A stretch of 44,587 bases of DNA from NCBI GenBank assembly GCA_019912545.1, contig JAIOIK010000043.1:1-44587 (forward strand), written 5' to 3'. Of the stretch, positions 31,280-41,284 are shown piece by piece. Under the pieces are notes generated by a model. That model saw nothing but the letters and a program-made list of their open reading frames with translations. It was not told the DNA's origin and made no database searches. Position 1 is the stretch's first letter; each line of letters begins with the position of its first letter. Position numbers and translations under genes: made by a program. Origin of the DNA: Ignavibacteria bacterium. GTDB taxonomy: Bacteria; Bacteroidota; Ignavibacteria; Tepidaquicellales; OLB5.

Positions 31280-32314
31280 ATGAACAACAAGAAAATATTA
31301 ATAATACAGACGGCGTTTTTGGGGGATGTGGTTCTTGCCCTGCCAATGGTGCAGACCTTGAAAAAGCATTTGCCTGATGCGATGATCGATTTTTTATGTA
31401 TTCCGGGAACTGAGGGCGTGCTCGCAAATCACCCGGATATAAGCAAAGTAATCCCTTATGATAAAAAAGGCGGAGATAAGCTGGATAAGTTCATAGAAAT
31501 TCTTTCCGAGATAAGAGAAGAAGAGTTTGATATAGTTATCTGCCCGCACCGCTATACCCGCAGCGCAATCTTAACTTATTACTCCGAATCTAAAGTGAGG
31601 ATTGGGTTTGACGAGAACTCTCTTGCATTTTTGCTTACAAATAAAGTACGGTACATTAAGGATAAGCATGAGATATACCGGAATCTAGACCTAGCCAAAG
31701 CCATTCCGGGGATTGAGTATGATGAAGGCAAAGTATCTCTCAAGCCGCAATTGTATCCTTCGGAAGAAGATATTAAAACGGTTAACCATTTGGTCAACAG
31801 ATCGAACCTGATAGCGTTTGCTCCATGCTCAAAGTGGTTTACAAAGCAATTGACTACCGAAAAGTCCGCTGAAATAGCCCGTAAACTATTGTTGGATGGG
31901 TATAATGTGGTTTTGATAGGCGGTGAAGATGACATAGATTATTGCATGGAGCTTGAGAGCAGATTAAATGATGATTCGCTCTTGAATCTATGCGGGAAGA
32001 CAACAGCGCTGCAATCTTACCTGGTTATATCCCGCTCAAAAGCACTGGTATCTGTTGATTCGGCGGCACAGCATCTTGGCGCCGCAAGTGATACACCGAT
32101 CATACTTATATACGGCTCGACAAATATCTCGTTCGGGTTTTACCCGCTTACATCAAAATATGCTATTGTTGAAAATGATAAGCTTGAGTGCAGGCCATGT
32201 ACGGATCATGGCAGGGATAAATGTCCATTGGGCCATTTTAAGTGTATAGTGGATTTGAGTGCTGATGAAATATCGAAGTCAGTTGAGGAATTAGTAAAAT
32301 TCAAGACAGGATAA
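31280..32314 (+). CDS. Glycosyltransferase family 9 (heptosyltransferase-like)
   Basis: 344 residues. The N-terminal IIQTAFLGDVVLALPMVQTL (about 8-27) is the acceptor-side motif of WaaC/WaaF. The C-terminal donor site has DSAAQHLGAASDTPIILIYGSTN. A cysteine-containing segment, CRPCTDHGRDKCPLGHFKC, follows, as often in family 9. It probably adds heptose or a related sugar to the lipopolysaccharide core, matching the lipid A acyltransferase upstream. The ATG lies 25 bases after the last repeat unit, so its promoter must lie inside the repeats or further up. Confidence 0.88.
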   Translation: MNNKKILIIQTAFLGDVVLALPMVQTLKKHLPDAMIDFLCIPGTEGVLANHPDISKVIPYDKKGGDKLDKFIEILSEIREEEFDIVICPHRYTRSAILTYYSESKVRIGFDENSLAFLLTNKVRYIKDKHEIYRNLDLAKAIPGIEYDEGKVSLKPQLYPSEEDIKTVNHLVNRSNLIAFAPCSKWFTKQLTTEKSAEIARKLLLDGYNVVLIGGEDDIDYCMELESRLNDDSLLNLCGKTTALQSYLVISRSKALVSVDSAAQHLGAASDTPIILIYGSTNISFGFYPLTSKYAIVENDKLECRPCTDHGRDKCPLGHFKCIVDLSADEISKSVEELVKFKTG

Positions 32315-32764
32315 GAAGCAAAAGAAAAACACAAAACGATTCTAAGTCTCAATTAAAGACAGAAGAAGAAGCAGAAGCAAAGGCAGAGGCAAAATCAAAA
32401 GCATTCACCGCAAAGACGCTAAGCCGCAAAGAAAAGCACAAGCCTTTTAACAACAGAGAGTCAGAGAAACAGAATTTGAAATAGAGGCAAAACCAAAGAC
32501 GACTCAAAGGCTCATAAACACAACGAAAAGCAAAGATAGAATTAGAACAAAAGCAGAATTAGAATCAAAGGCAAAAGCATTCACCGCAAAGACGCTAAGC
32601 CGCAAAGAAAAGCACAAGCTTTTTAACAACAGAGAGTCAGAGAAACAGAATTTGAAATAGAGGCAAAACCAAAGACGACTCAAAGGCTCAAAGACACAAA
32701 GAAAAGCAAAGATAGAATTAGAACAAAGGAAAATCAAAGCAAAGACAAAAGCAGAAGCGTAAAG
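32315..32764. repeat. Two-copy 176-bp direct repeat, A/G-rich
   Basis: 32395-32551 and 32571-32727 are nearly identical with a period of 176 bases, each containing GCATTCACCGCAAAGACGCT and CAGAGAGTCAGAGAAACAG. ACCGCAAAGACGC-type sequence is a common intergenic repeat in several phyla. One strand is very A/G-rich (GAAGCAGAAGCAAAGGCAGAG). It separates convergent genes (glycosyltransferase and uvrA), so no promoter is expected. Short EAEAKAEAK-like readings are products of the A/G-rich repeat. Confidence 0.75.
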
Positions 32765-35605
32765 TTATTTTAATTCAGGTTTAAGGTAGCGGGCGGTTTC
32801 TGAGGTTTTGATGAAATTCTTCACAATATCTTCTGGAGTGCCTGCTGCAAGTATCTTTCCGCCGGCATCGCCGCCTTCCGGGCCGAGATCAATTATCCAA
32901 TCCGCAGTTTTTATCACATCAAGGTTATGCTCAATTACAATAACAGTGTTGCCCTTATCAACAAGCTGGTTAAGGACTTTAAGAAGCATGCGGATATCTT
33001 CAAAATGCAGGCCGGTTGTTGGCTCATCAAGAATATAAATTGTTTTGCCTGTCTGTATCTTCGAGAGCTCCGTGGAAAGCTTAACTCTTTGCGCTTCGCC
33101 GCCGGAAAGAGTTACTGCAGATTGTCCCAGGCGGATATAACCCAATCCAACTTCATAAAGTGTTTCCAGTTTTCTTTTAAGCGAAGGGATCGCCGTGAAG
33201 AATGATACTGCTTCTTCTACGGTCATTTCCAGAACATCAGAAATATTTTTTCCTTTGTAGCGGACCTCAAGAGTCTCGCGGTTATATCTTTTGCCCCGGC
33301 ACACATCGCATGTTACGTAAACATCAGGCAGGAAATTCATTTCAATCTTTTTAAGTCCGCCGCCTTCGCATGTTTCACACCTGCCGCCTTTTACATTGAA
33401 GCTGAAACGGCCGACTTTATACCCGCGTATCTTCGCTTCAGGGAGCGTTGCGAACAGATCGCGGATGAATGTAAAAAGTCCGGTATAAGTTGCCGGATTA
33501 CTGCGCGGAGTTCTGCCAATTGGTGACTGGTCAACTTCAATAACTTTGTTTACATTCTTTAATCCTTCAATTGTATCGTATGGCAGAGGCGGCTCGGGCG
33601 ATTTAAAGAACTTCCTTGAAAGCACGCGGTACAGTGTTTCGTTTATAAGCGATGATTTTCCGGAACCGCTTACACCTGTAACACAAATGAACCTGCCAAG
33701 CGGAATCTCCAGATCTACTTTTTTCAGGTTATTGCCTGCTGCGCCTTTGAGCAAGAGCTTATGCCCGCTGCCTATTCTCCGCTTCTTTGGTATTTCAATA
33801 CATTTTTTCCCGGATATATACAAAGCGGTGAGGGAATCACCATTAAGGCTGTAGGGTTTGCCAATACCAACTATCTTTCCGCCATGCTCGCCTGCGCCCG
33901 GACCAAGATCTACAATGAAATCAGCTTCCTGCATCATTTGCTTATCATGCTCAACAACAATTACCGTATTGCCAATATCGCGCAGGTGTTTCAGAGATTT
34001 TATCAGCAGTTCGTTATCGCGCTGATGCAGGCCGATGCTTGGTTCATCAAGGATATACAGAACGCCCTGAAGCTGTGAGCCTATTTGTGTGGCAAGCTTT
34101 ATTCTTTGCCCTTCGCCGCCGGAAAGTGTGCGTGCATTTCTATCAAGGGTCAGGTAATCAAGTCCGACATTAAGCATGAACTCAAGCCGCATACGGATCT
34201 CTTTAAGTATTTGCCTGGAGATGAATTCCTGGCGGTCATTAAGTCTTAGGTCATCAAAAATGAGCCTTGCCTTTTTTATTGAAAGTTTGGAAATATCAAA
34301 AATGTTCAGCAGTCCCTTGGAAGAATCAACCTTTACAGCAAGGCTTGATGCTTTGAGCTTGCCGCCGCTGCATGTATCACACCGGTTGCTTGTCATGAAG
34401 CTTTCGGCCCAGTTGGAAATATATTCAGATGTCTGGTTGCGGTAGTAGTCGAGTATTATTTTCTTTATTCCAGCAAAACGGTGAGAGTATTCGCGCTCTA
34501 TTCCGCGTGAATCAACATACTTGTAATCGCGCTTTGCATTTTCTCCGTTCATTATGATGTTCAGGTGTTCTTTGGATATCTTCTTAAGCGGTGTATCAAA
34601 ATCATATCCCCATGACTCTATCAGCTGCTTAAGCACTGAAAATGTCCAGTTGCTGCGCGGCTTTCCCAGCGGAGCAATGCCGCCTTCAGCGATAGTTTGA
34701 TCGTAATCTGTAATAATAAGTCTTTCATCCAGCTCTTTGCGTGCTCCGAGTCCCATGCAGTCAGGGCACCAGCCGTAGGGTGAGTTGAATGAAAAAGAAT
34801 TCGGGGCAGGTTCATCAAACCCGATCCCGCAGCTTGAGCATGCAAGTTTTTCGCTGAATAGCCTGTCACCGGTACCTCCGCTATCAGACTCGGTAATAAT
34901 CACAATGCCGCCGCCAAAGCGAAGCGCAGTTTCAATTGATTCAGTCAGCCGGAGCGATGTTGCTTTTGTGACCATTATTCTATCTACAACAATTTCAATA
35001 TCATGAATTTTATAGCGGTCAAGCTTCATCTTAGGCGTGATATCTTTTATCTGCTTATCGATCCGCACTTTAGTGAAGCCGTCTTTTTCAATCTGTTCAA
35101 AAAGCTCGCGGTAATGTCCTTTGCGTCCTTTTACTACGGGAGCGAGAATGTTAATCCGTTTGCTATCAAGGTTTTCGCGTATGTGGTCAATGATCTGCCC
35201 AATGGTCTGCCTTTGTACTGCGCGCCCGCAATTTGTGCAGTACTGAGTGCCGCATTTTGCGAACAGGAGGCGAAGGAAGTCATAAATTTCAGTTACAGTA
35301 CCGACTGTTGAACGGGGATTATGCGAAATGGTTTTCTGCTCAATGGAAATTGAAGGGGATAACCCTTCGATCTTATCAACATCGGGACGCTCAATACCTC
35401 CGATGAACTGGCGTGCGTAGGCTGAGAGTGTTTCAACAAAACGGCGCTGGCCCTCGGCATAGATAGTATCAAATGCGAGAGATGATTTGCCCGAGCCTGA
35501 AATGCCTGTGATAACTACGAACTGGCCACGGGGTATATCAAGATCGATATTTTTAAGATTGTGGACGCGCGCGCCCTGTATGGAAATTTTATCTAAGAAG
35601 GACAA
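32765..35605 (-). CDS. uvrA: Excinuclease ABC subunit A
   Basis: 946 residues, the normal length. Two ABC modules: Walker A GISGSGKSSLAFDT (about 34-47) and GVSGSGKSSLINE; signature motifs LSGGEGQRIKLATQIG and LSGGEAQRVKLSTELS; Walker B ILDEPSIGLH and ILDEPTTGLH. Zinc-finger CxxC pairs are CTNCGR.., CSSCG.., CETCEGGG and CDVCRGKRY. UvrA finds bulky DNA damage with UvrB in nucleotide excision repair. The TTG start at 35605 gives MSFLDKISIQGARVHNLKN, the standard N-terminus, so TTG is surely used. No uvrB nearby. Confidence 0.98.
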   Translation of the reverse strand: MSFLDKISIQGARVHNLKNIDLDIPRGQFVVITGISGSGKSSLAFDTIYAEGQRRFVETLSAYARQFIGGIERPDVDKIEGLSPSISIEQKTISHNPRSTVGTVTEIYDFLRLLFAKCGTQYCTNCGRAVQRQTIGQIIDHIRENLDSKRINILAPVVKGRKGHYRELFEQIEKDGFTKVRIDKQIKDITPKMKLDRYKIHDIEIVVDRIMVTKATSLRLTESIETALRFGGGIVIITESDSGGTGDRLFSEKLACSSCGIGFDEPAPNSFSFNSPYGWCPDCMGLGARKELDERLIITDYDQTIAEGGIAPLGKPRSNWTFSVLKQLIESWGYDFDTPLKKISKEHLNIIMNGENAKRDYKYVDSRGIEREYSHRFAGIKKIILDYYRNQTSEYISNWAESFMTSNRCDTCSGGKLKASSLAVKVDSSKGLLNIFDISKLSIKKARLIFDDLRLNDRQEFISRQILKEIRMRLEFMLNVGLDYLTLDRNARTLSGGEGQRIKLATQIGSQLQGVLYILDEPSIGLHQRDNELLIKSLKHLRDIGNTVIVVEHDKQMMQEADFIVDLGPGAGEHGGKIVGIGKPYSLNGDSLTALYISGKKCIEIPKKRRIGSGHKLLLKGAAGNNLKKVDLEIPLGRFICVTGVSGSGKSSLINETLYRVLSRKFFKSPEPPLPYDTIEGLKNVNKVIEVDQSPIGRTPRSNPATYTGLFTFIRDLFATLPEAKIRGYKVGRFSFNVKGGRCETCEGGGLKKIEMNFLPDVYVTCDVCRGKRYNRETLEVRYKGKNISDVLEMTVEEAVSFFTAIPSLKRKLETLYEVGLGYIRLGQSAVTLSGGEAQRVKLSTELSKIQTGKTIYILDEPTTGLHFEDIRMLLKVLNQLVDKGNTVIVIEHNLDVIKTADWIIDLGPEGGDAGGKILAAGTPEDIVKNFIKTSETARYLKPELK

Positions 35606-35938
35606 ATTATTTATTATTCTAAAATTCAGGCAAAGGGTTAAACCCCTTGTTCGGTATAATGAAAAGGGTTATATCACCCTGTTCAGGGAAAACATATGGT
35701 AATTCTCTGGTTCCCCCAAACTTGATGTTCCAAATTGGAACCTCAAAATTTTCATCAAGACGGATAAGTTAACGGAAAAAGTTTGAAGAAAAAATGAATG
35801 AATTTGGCAGGAGGGGCAAGGCATTATAAATAGTGAGATGGTAAAATGGCGGGATAGTGAAACACAAGCATATAGAGTTTAATTCATTAAAAAACAGTCG
35901 TTTCAAAACACGCAACAATTATATACATTTTAACTAAC
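35606..35938. other. Intergenic region upstream of uvrA
   Basis: A 387-base divergent gap (to 35992) without a gene. Two small hairpins lie near uvrA: CAAAGGGTTAAACCCCTTG (35633-35651) and, at about 35659-35685, AAAGGGTTATATCACCCT. The first is distantly like family B. Further on the sequence is A/T-rich, ending in the palindrome at 35939-35959. Confidence 0.5.
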
Positions 35939-35959
35939 ATCAAAATATTATATTTTGAT
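35939..35959 (+). promoter_or_regulatory. 21-bp palindrome overlapping a promoter-like box
   Basis: ATCAAAATAT, T, ATATTTTGAT is a perfect 10-1-10 palindrome 34-54 bases before the ATG of the secreted propeller gene. Its right half contains TATATTTTG, close to the Bacteroidota -7 box (one base too long). It could be an operator that blocks the promoter, or a promoter alone. A GGAG ribosome binding site follows at 35981-35984. Confidence 0.45.
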
Positions 35960-35992
35960 ATACATTCTAATAACATAAATGGAGCCTTATTT

Positions 35993-37495
35993 ATGAAGAA
36001 ACACTGTACAATTTTGGCCTTAATACTTTTTACTTTTGTTCTCAGTATTTATTCATCACCAAGGGTAAGTTTTAAAGATCTGCTTGAGCAGGCGGAAACG
36101 AATCCGAATCTAACTGTTGAAGCAAGGAGCCTGGCGGTAAGACAAAATCTTCCGGTCAATATCATGACAACAACCAGGGTAATGATAGATGCAAAGATGA
36201 TAGAAGACGGGAAAGTAGTTTATGCCGTGTTCACAAATTTTGCCGATATATACAGCGGGGGATATGCAGTTTATGGAGAAGATATTGCAGGATTGTATGA
36301 CTTTCATTCAAGCCGGATAGATCTTGGGAGCGGAAGGGTAGTTGATAATACGGGCGGCATGTACGATCCTGCGATCAGCCAAAGATCTGCTGGAGAAAGA
36401 TATTTGATGGTAACCGATTGGACAGCCGACAAAGTATATCTGTTTAATGCTGCAAACGGAGATCTTGTGGATGTTGATTTTATTCCGACCACCGCTCCGC
36501 AGCTTCAAAGCCCAAGACATGCAGTACAGCATTTGAACGGAAAGCAGATAATTGTTTCAGATCAGCTATCGGATGTAGTTCAGCGCTTTGATACAAGCGG
36601 CGTATATCTTGGAATACTTGCTCCAAGCACGGGATTAAATAATGCGATTCTTGATAACATTCGCGGCATAGCATTCAGGCAAAACACTAACCTGCTGGTC
36701 ACAGTTGGAAGCGGTGCAAGCCAGAATAAAATACAGGAATTTGATTCAGGCGGTGTATTTATTGGTTCGTTTATTTCTTCAAATCTTAACAGCCCGTTTT
36801 TCATATTCTACAGGACAACTGACATGCTTATTTCCTGTTCGTCAGGTGATGATGTTGTAAGGTTTGATCATAACGGAACATTTCTATCAATTTTCAATAC
36901 CGGGACTGATATTTCTTTTGCCCAGCAGGTTTATCGGGTGGCGGGTGGAAGAATTACCGTTGCCAGTTTCAGTACTCCAAACTCGGGACTTACAATACTG
37001 GATTCCAATGGTCTCTTTGTGAACAGACTAACAACAATAACAGGGAACAGGGGTCAGTGGCTTCTTGGAAACGGGCATTACCTGGTAACAAACGGCGCGG
37101 GAGTTCATGAAATAGATTCCTCAACAGGTGTACTGATAAGGACTGTAACTGCAGGAGCAAATTTCCAGTTCATTTCGTTTTACAATCCCGAGTACCTGGT
37201 ATCAACAGGTAATAACAGCAGCATAGTGCCGGATAGATATGAATTATTTGCCAACTACCCGAATCCATTTAATCCTTCAACTGTTATAAAGTACCAGGTG
37301 CCGCAGGATGGTTTGGTAAAAATTACAGTATTTGATGCTTCGGGTAAAGAAATAAGAGCCCTTGTTAATGACAGCAGGACTGCCGGAACTTATGAAGTTA
37401 TATTTAACGGCGAAGGGCTTTCAACCGGAGTGTATTTCTGCAGAATGGAAAGCGGTACTTACAGCCAGACTATGAAAATGGCGATGATTAAGTAA
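35993..37495 (+). CDS. Secreted beta-propeller (NHL-like) protein with T9SS sorting domain
   Basis: 500 residues. Signal peptide 1-22. Residues about 90-400 contain repeated blades of the form xxVxRFDxxGxFLGxF (QRFDTSGVYLGIL, QEFDSGGVFIGSF, VRFDHNGTFLSIF), an NHL/SMP-30-like propeller. The last 80 residues are a T9SS sorting domain with NYPNPFNPST and a STGVYFCRMES..MKMAMIK end. Possible role: extracellular binding; no enzyme motif was seen. A good ribosome binding site (GGAG, 8 bases) and ATG. An operator-like palindrome lies upstream. Confidence 0.83.
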   Translation: MKKHCTILALILFTFVLSIYSSPRVSFKDLLEQAETNPNLTVEARSLAVRQNLPVNIMTTTRVMIDAKMIEDGKVVYAVFTNFADIYSGGYAVYGEDIAGLYDFHSSRIDLGSGRVVDNTGGMYDPAISQRSAGERYLMVTDWTADKVYLFNAANGDLVDVDFIPTTAPQLQSPRHAVQHLNGKQIIVSDQLSDVVQRFDTSGVYLGILAPSTGLNNAILDNIRGIAFRQNTNLLVTVGSGASQNKIQEFDSGGVFIGSFISSNLNSPFFIFYRTTDMLISCSSGDDVVRFDHNGTFLSIFNTGTDISFAQQVYRVAGGRITVASFSTPNSGLTILDSNGLFVNRLTTITGNRGQWLLGNGHYLVTNGAGVHEIDSSTGVLIRTVTAGANFQFISFYNPEYLVSTGNNSSIVPDRYELFANYPNPFNPSTVIKYQVPQDGLVKITVFDASGKEIRALVNDSRTAGTYEVIFNGEGLSTGVYFCRMESGTYSQTMKMAMIK

Positions 37496-37610
37496 AAAAG
37501 CATTTATGTAAAACGTGAAACCAGGAAATTGCAAAAGTTTCCTCCACAGGAGGGGAACAAAAGCAGAGGCAAAAAATAAGTGCCTAACTATGTTTGTTGT
37601 CTCAGTTGGA

Positions 37611-39152
37611 TTATATGTATTTCTTCACTGAATTCCAGATATCTTTTAATGGTTTCTTAGGTTTCCGCGTAAGGAACACAGCGAGGCCGCTTTCATATGG
37701 CATGCTGAACTCACTTTCAATAATATCAACCTGAGAGACTTCTTCAAAGACTTTTAAATGATCTTCAATTTTGCCGCCTATGATTATAAGTGTAGTCAAC
37801 GAATCAATTCCGGGCTTCCATAAAAAGTGATTATTATGCCCGCAAAGCGCTTGAGGCAGATTAAAGTTTTTTCCGTAATAGTTTATTGCCCCTGCCTCGC
37901 CGTAATTCTGAACATAGATGGCTGCATGTTTTTTCTCTTCATCGCCTAAAGAATTATACACGCCGGCAGCTTTTGATGTCATTTCTTTCCAACCGAACCT
38001 GTCCGCAAAATACTGTGGAAGTTTGCCGATCACCTGTTTTTCGCCTGACTCAGGCATTAACCCGATAGTTTTCAGATAGGCTGAGGTCTCCTGTGGAGAC
38101 AGCACTGGAATGACAGCAGGAAGCAAAACAGACATGCTTAATATCAGCAATACCCCGATAACAGGCTTCATAATTCCCATTTTTTTCTTTTCCAGGAACT
38201 CTGTTATAAAAACAACACCTGATGAAAGCAGCACTGGGTACGCCGGAACGAGGTAGTACGGTTTGCTGTTACTTAGTGCAAGAAAAATAAAAATGATGAT
38301 GTATACCAGCGCAATTACACTGTAAGGTTTCAGTTTAACTGAAAACAATAGTGCAGCAACACCGGTAAACCAAATCAGAAAATTCAACGGACCGGCTAGA
38401 AGCAATTGTTCTTTAGCAAAACCAATGGGCCCTATTCCTGCATTCTTGAATTCAGATGCGTTGCGGATAAACTCTAAAGTCGCAAATTCATTTTGCATAT
38501 TCCATATAACGTATGGAATGAACATAAATACAGCGATCACTCCACCAAGCCAGAAGAATTTATTCAAATACCATTTTCTTTCTCTTGTAAGCATCATTGC
38601 AGCAAAAATTCCCAATCCAAGATAACCGACACTTATCTTATTCATCAAACCCATGCCAGAGATAATTCCGAAAACTACCCATAACTTCTCATTTTCAGTA
38701 TTTATGATTCTGATCAATAAATAAAACATTGCAGCCCAAATAAGTATGTCAAAGGAATTCATGGAATAGAAGCTGTTCATAACCCAATATGCAGGGATGC
38801 AGAAGACGGAAATTGCCGCAAGGATCTGTGCCGGGCGGTTTCCACCAAGTGATTCTGTTAACATTCCGCACAGGAAAATAAGCAAAGCTCCGGATAAGGC
38901 GGGTAATACTCTTATGGAAATGAGGGAATCACCGAATATTGATTTCCAGATTGCAAGTATATAAATTGAAAGCGGGGGATGATCAACATAACCAAAAGAA
39001 AGATTATTTGCGCAATCTATATAGTAGAATTCATCCCGGAACACAGGGTAGTTTGAAGCGGTTATAAGCTGTATGAAAACGTAAAGCAGAGAAATGCCAA
39101 TAAGGTACGCGGAACTATTCGGTAATATGCGGCGTTTTTTGCTGTTTGACAA
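37611..39152 (-). CDS. GT39/PMT-like membrane glycosyltransferase
   Basis: 513 residues, about 10-11 membrane helices in the first 350 residues, then a soluble C-terminal domain (about 360-500). The key motif near the N-terminus is FRDEFYYIDCANNLSFGYVD followed by HPPLSIYILAIWKSIFG, typical of dolichyl/undecaprenyl-phosphate sugar transferases of the ArnT/PMT_2 type; the acidic DE pair is the likely catalytic site. It uses a lipid-linked sugar on the periplasmic side to glycosylate lipid A or protein. TTG start at 39152. The M1 peptidase gene upstream on the same strand ends 32 bases before, so they may be co-transcribed. Confidence 0.85.
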   Translation of the reverse strand: MSNSKKRRILPNSSAYLIGISLLYVFIQLITASNYPVFRDEFYYIDCANNLSFGYVDHPPLSIYILAIWKSIFGDSLISIRVLPALSGALLIFLCGMLTESLGGNRPAQILAAISVFCIPAYWVMNSFYSMNSFDILIWAAMFYLLIRIINTENEKLWVVFGIISGMGLMNKISVGYLGLGIFAAMMLTRERKWYLNKFFWLGGVIAVFMFIPYVIWNMQNEFATLEFIRNASEFKNAGIGPIGFAKEQLLLAGPLNFLIWFTGVAALLFSVKLKPYSVIALVYIIIFIFLALSNSKPYYLVPAYPVLLSSGVVFITEFLEKKKMGIMKPVIGVLLILSMSVLLPAVIPVLSPQETSAYLKTIGLMPESGEKQVIGKLPQYFADRFGWKEMTSKAAGVYNSLGDEEKKHAAIYVQNYGEAGAINYYGKNFNLPQALCGHNNHFLWKPGIDSLTTLIIIGGKIEDHLKVFEEVSQVDIIESEFSMPYESGLAVFLTRKPKKPLKDIWNSVKKYI

Positions 39153-39184
39153 TTTTTGTTTATTGCCTCTTGAGATTAATTTGT

Positions 39185-41062
39185 TTACTTAATATGCCAG
39201 AGGTTATTTGTAGAATCAACGTCCGGGATGTACTGGCTGCCGAGTTCTATTGAGGCAGGTTTTCTATCGATCTCCATCTCTATCCAAACATTGTCCTCAT
39301 CTTCAGATTTCCAAACTGCGGCAGAGCGGTATGAACGCTTTACAGAACCATCTTTGAACTTAACAGTGAGCGCAACAGGAACCGGAAGCGCCCCTTCTTT
39401 TGTGATCTGAATGTTAAGGATTTCATCTTTTACTGAAACGGAATCAATTGCAAGATCAGGATAGCCCTGGCTGAAGAACCACGGCTGGTAGAACCAGGAG
39501 TACTCATCATCGACGGCATCTTCGAATGTGAAGAAAAAATCATAAGGCGTTGGGTGCCTGCCTTGCCATCTTTTCATGTACTCCTGCAGCGCCTTTTTAA
39601 ACTGGACTTCACCCATGAAATCCTTCAAAATATTTAATGCATTTGCAGGGCGGAAATAAGCGTGGCTGCCATACATATCGCTTCTGATCAAAAATGAGGG
39701 GTACATCATCGGGACTTCATCGAACTGGCCTGCGTAATCAAGATAGCGTTTAACATTCCTAGTGCGGAAATCAATGGTTTTATCCAGCTCGTACTGGATG
39801 TACTCCGAAATCATTTGCGTAAACCCTTCATCCATCCATGCGTACTTTCGCTCGTTAATTCCCATTGCAAAGGGAAAATAGGAATGAACAGTTTCGTGCA
39901 CAGTTGTATGCACCATCCAGATCCGTTCCGAATTTGAACCCATGTTAACCATCATAGGAGATTCCATCCCGCCCCTGCCGTTGAAAACCGTCATTTTAGG
40001 ATACGGGAAGTGTATACCCGGAAGATCTTTCGAAAGCATTTCCACAGTCTTGGATGTTACTTCGCAAACTTCATAGAAGTCGAGCGAGGTTTCCAAGTAA
40101 GCAGAATTAACAAATACTTTTTTACCGGGGGCAATTTCTAAAGTTTTGCCGTCCCAAAGGTAGTCCGCAGCCGCTCCGAAAGTGAAATCGGGTACACCGC
40201 TGGCTGTAAAATACCACAAGTTTTCAACTGATGAATTATTATAAACAGGCGTTTCGGAATGCAGATCCTTGGGTGAAACAATGTTGATTACATCTGCGGA
40301 TGAATAAGCACTGTTGTATTTTTCCAGCACTGCGGGAGTCAAAACTTCAGAAGGATTTTGCAGAATGCCTGTTGCCCAGACCCCAAAATTATTCGGTACG
40401 GAAATTTTTACGTCGAAATTGTTGAAGTCATTATAGAACTCAGTCTGGCCGGTATATTCATTCATATCCCATCCGTCAATATCATCATAAACGGCGACCT
40501 GCGGATACCAGTAAGCGATGAAGAACCTTGTTGAATCATATTGCCCCATTCGGACAGGCTTAATTCGCGGTATCTTGAAATCCCAGGTTACATTAATTAT
40601 CGCCTGCTTTCCCGGAAGTATCTTAATATCTTTTAGGATAAGGTTAGTGCCGTTATCTTCAACAGAATCAATTCCCGAAAGAGAATAAGTGCGTTTGTTA
40701 ACCGATAGCGAGCGGATCTTCATTCCTTCGGTGAAATCTTTCTCTTCAAGCTGAAAATCCTTCATGGTGCCGGGCTTAAAAAGATTCTGGTACAGCCTGA
40801 GTACAATTCTATCAAGTGTATCCGGGCTTGTGTTATGGTAAGTGATAGTACCAGAGCCGATGATCTCTGAGTTAGCCGGATCGAGAGTAACATTGAGCTT
40901 ATAGTCGGAGTGATTTTGCCAATATTCCGAACCGGGCTTTCCGTCAAGTGAGCGGGTGCCTTCTTCATACGCGTCCTGAAACTCCAATGGGATGTAAAGG
41001 CTTTGCGAATAGCCCGCAGATATCGAAAGGAATAAAATTACGAGGAATTTAATAGCTTTCAA
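39185..41062 (-). CDS. Secreted M1-family aminopeptidase
   Basis: 625 residues. Signal peptide 1-19 from TTG 41062. An N-terminal beta domain (about 50-250) precedes the catalytic domain with HETVH (His389, Glu390, His393) and, after 18 residues, Glu412 in WMDEGFTQ, the exact zinc spacing of gluzincins. The exopeptidase motif reads GGMESPMM instead of GAMEN. It probably trims peptides from the N-terminus in the periplasm or outside the cell. There is no T9SS domain and no C-terminal ERAP-like helical domain, so it is the short bacterial form. The start is TTG because no ATG fits the signal peptide. Confidence 0.88.
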   Translation of the reverse strand: MKAIKFLVILFLSISAGYSQSLYIPLEFQDAYEEGTRSLDGKPGSEYWQNHSDYKLNVTLDPANSEIIGSGTITYHNTSPDTLDRIVLRLYQNLFKPGTMKDFQLEEKDFTEGMKIRSLSVNKRTYSLSGIDSVEDNGTNLILKDIKILPGKQAIINVTWDFKIPRIKPVRMGQYDSTRFFIAYWYPQVAVYDDIDGWDMNEYTGQTEFYNDFNNFDVKISVPNNFGVWATGILQNPSEVLTPAVLEKYNSAYSSADVINIVSPKDLHSETPVYNNSSVENLWYFTASGVPDFTFGAAADYLWDGKTLEIAPGKKVFVNSAYLETSLDFYEVCEVTSKTVEMLSKDLPGIHFPYPKMTVFNGRGGMESPMMVNMGSNSERIWMVHTTVHETVHSYFPFAMGINERKYAWMDEGFTQMISEYIQYELDKTIDFRTRNVKRYLDYAGQFDEVPMMYPSFLIRSDMYGSHAYFRPANALNILKDFMGEVQFKKALQEYMKRWQGRHPTPYDFFFTFEDAVDDEYSWFYQPWFFSQGYPDLAIDSVSVKDEILNIQITKEGALPVPVALTVKFKDGSVKRSYRSAAVWKSEDEDNVWIEMEIDRKPASIELGSQYIPDVDSTNNLWHIK

Positions 41063-41284
41063 ACAATAGTAGAATTAATTAGGTAATTATAAATAAAAGC
41101 CATGTGATATAAAAGGGAAAATTAGGGAAAATACGGCAAAGTAATCAGATAAACTTCCTTCAATTATAGTATTATTAATGTGTTCTCTGGATAAATGGTT
41201 TCAAAATACAGCACTTTTTGTTTACCAATTTCCAAAAAAGACGGAAGCAATTGTATCAGCATAATTACCTGCGAGATAAATTGG

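Noticed and set aside
34621-34869. Minus-strand frame inside uvrA
   Set aside because: Alternate frame of the intact excision repair gene.
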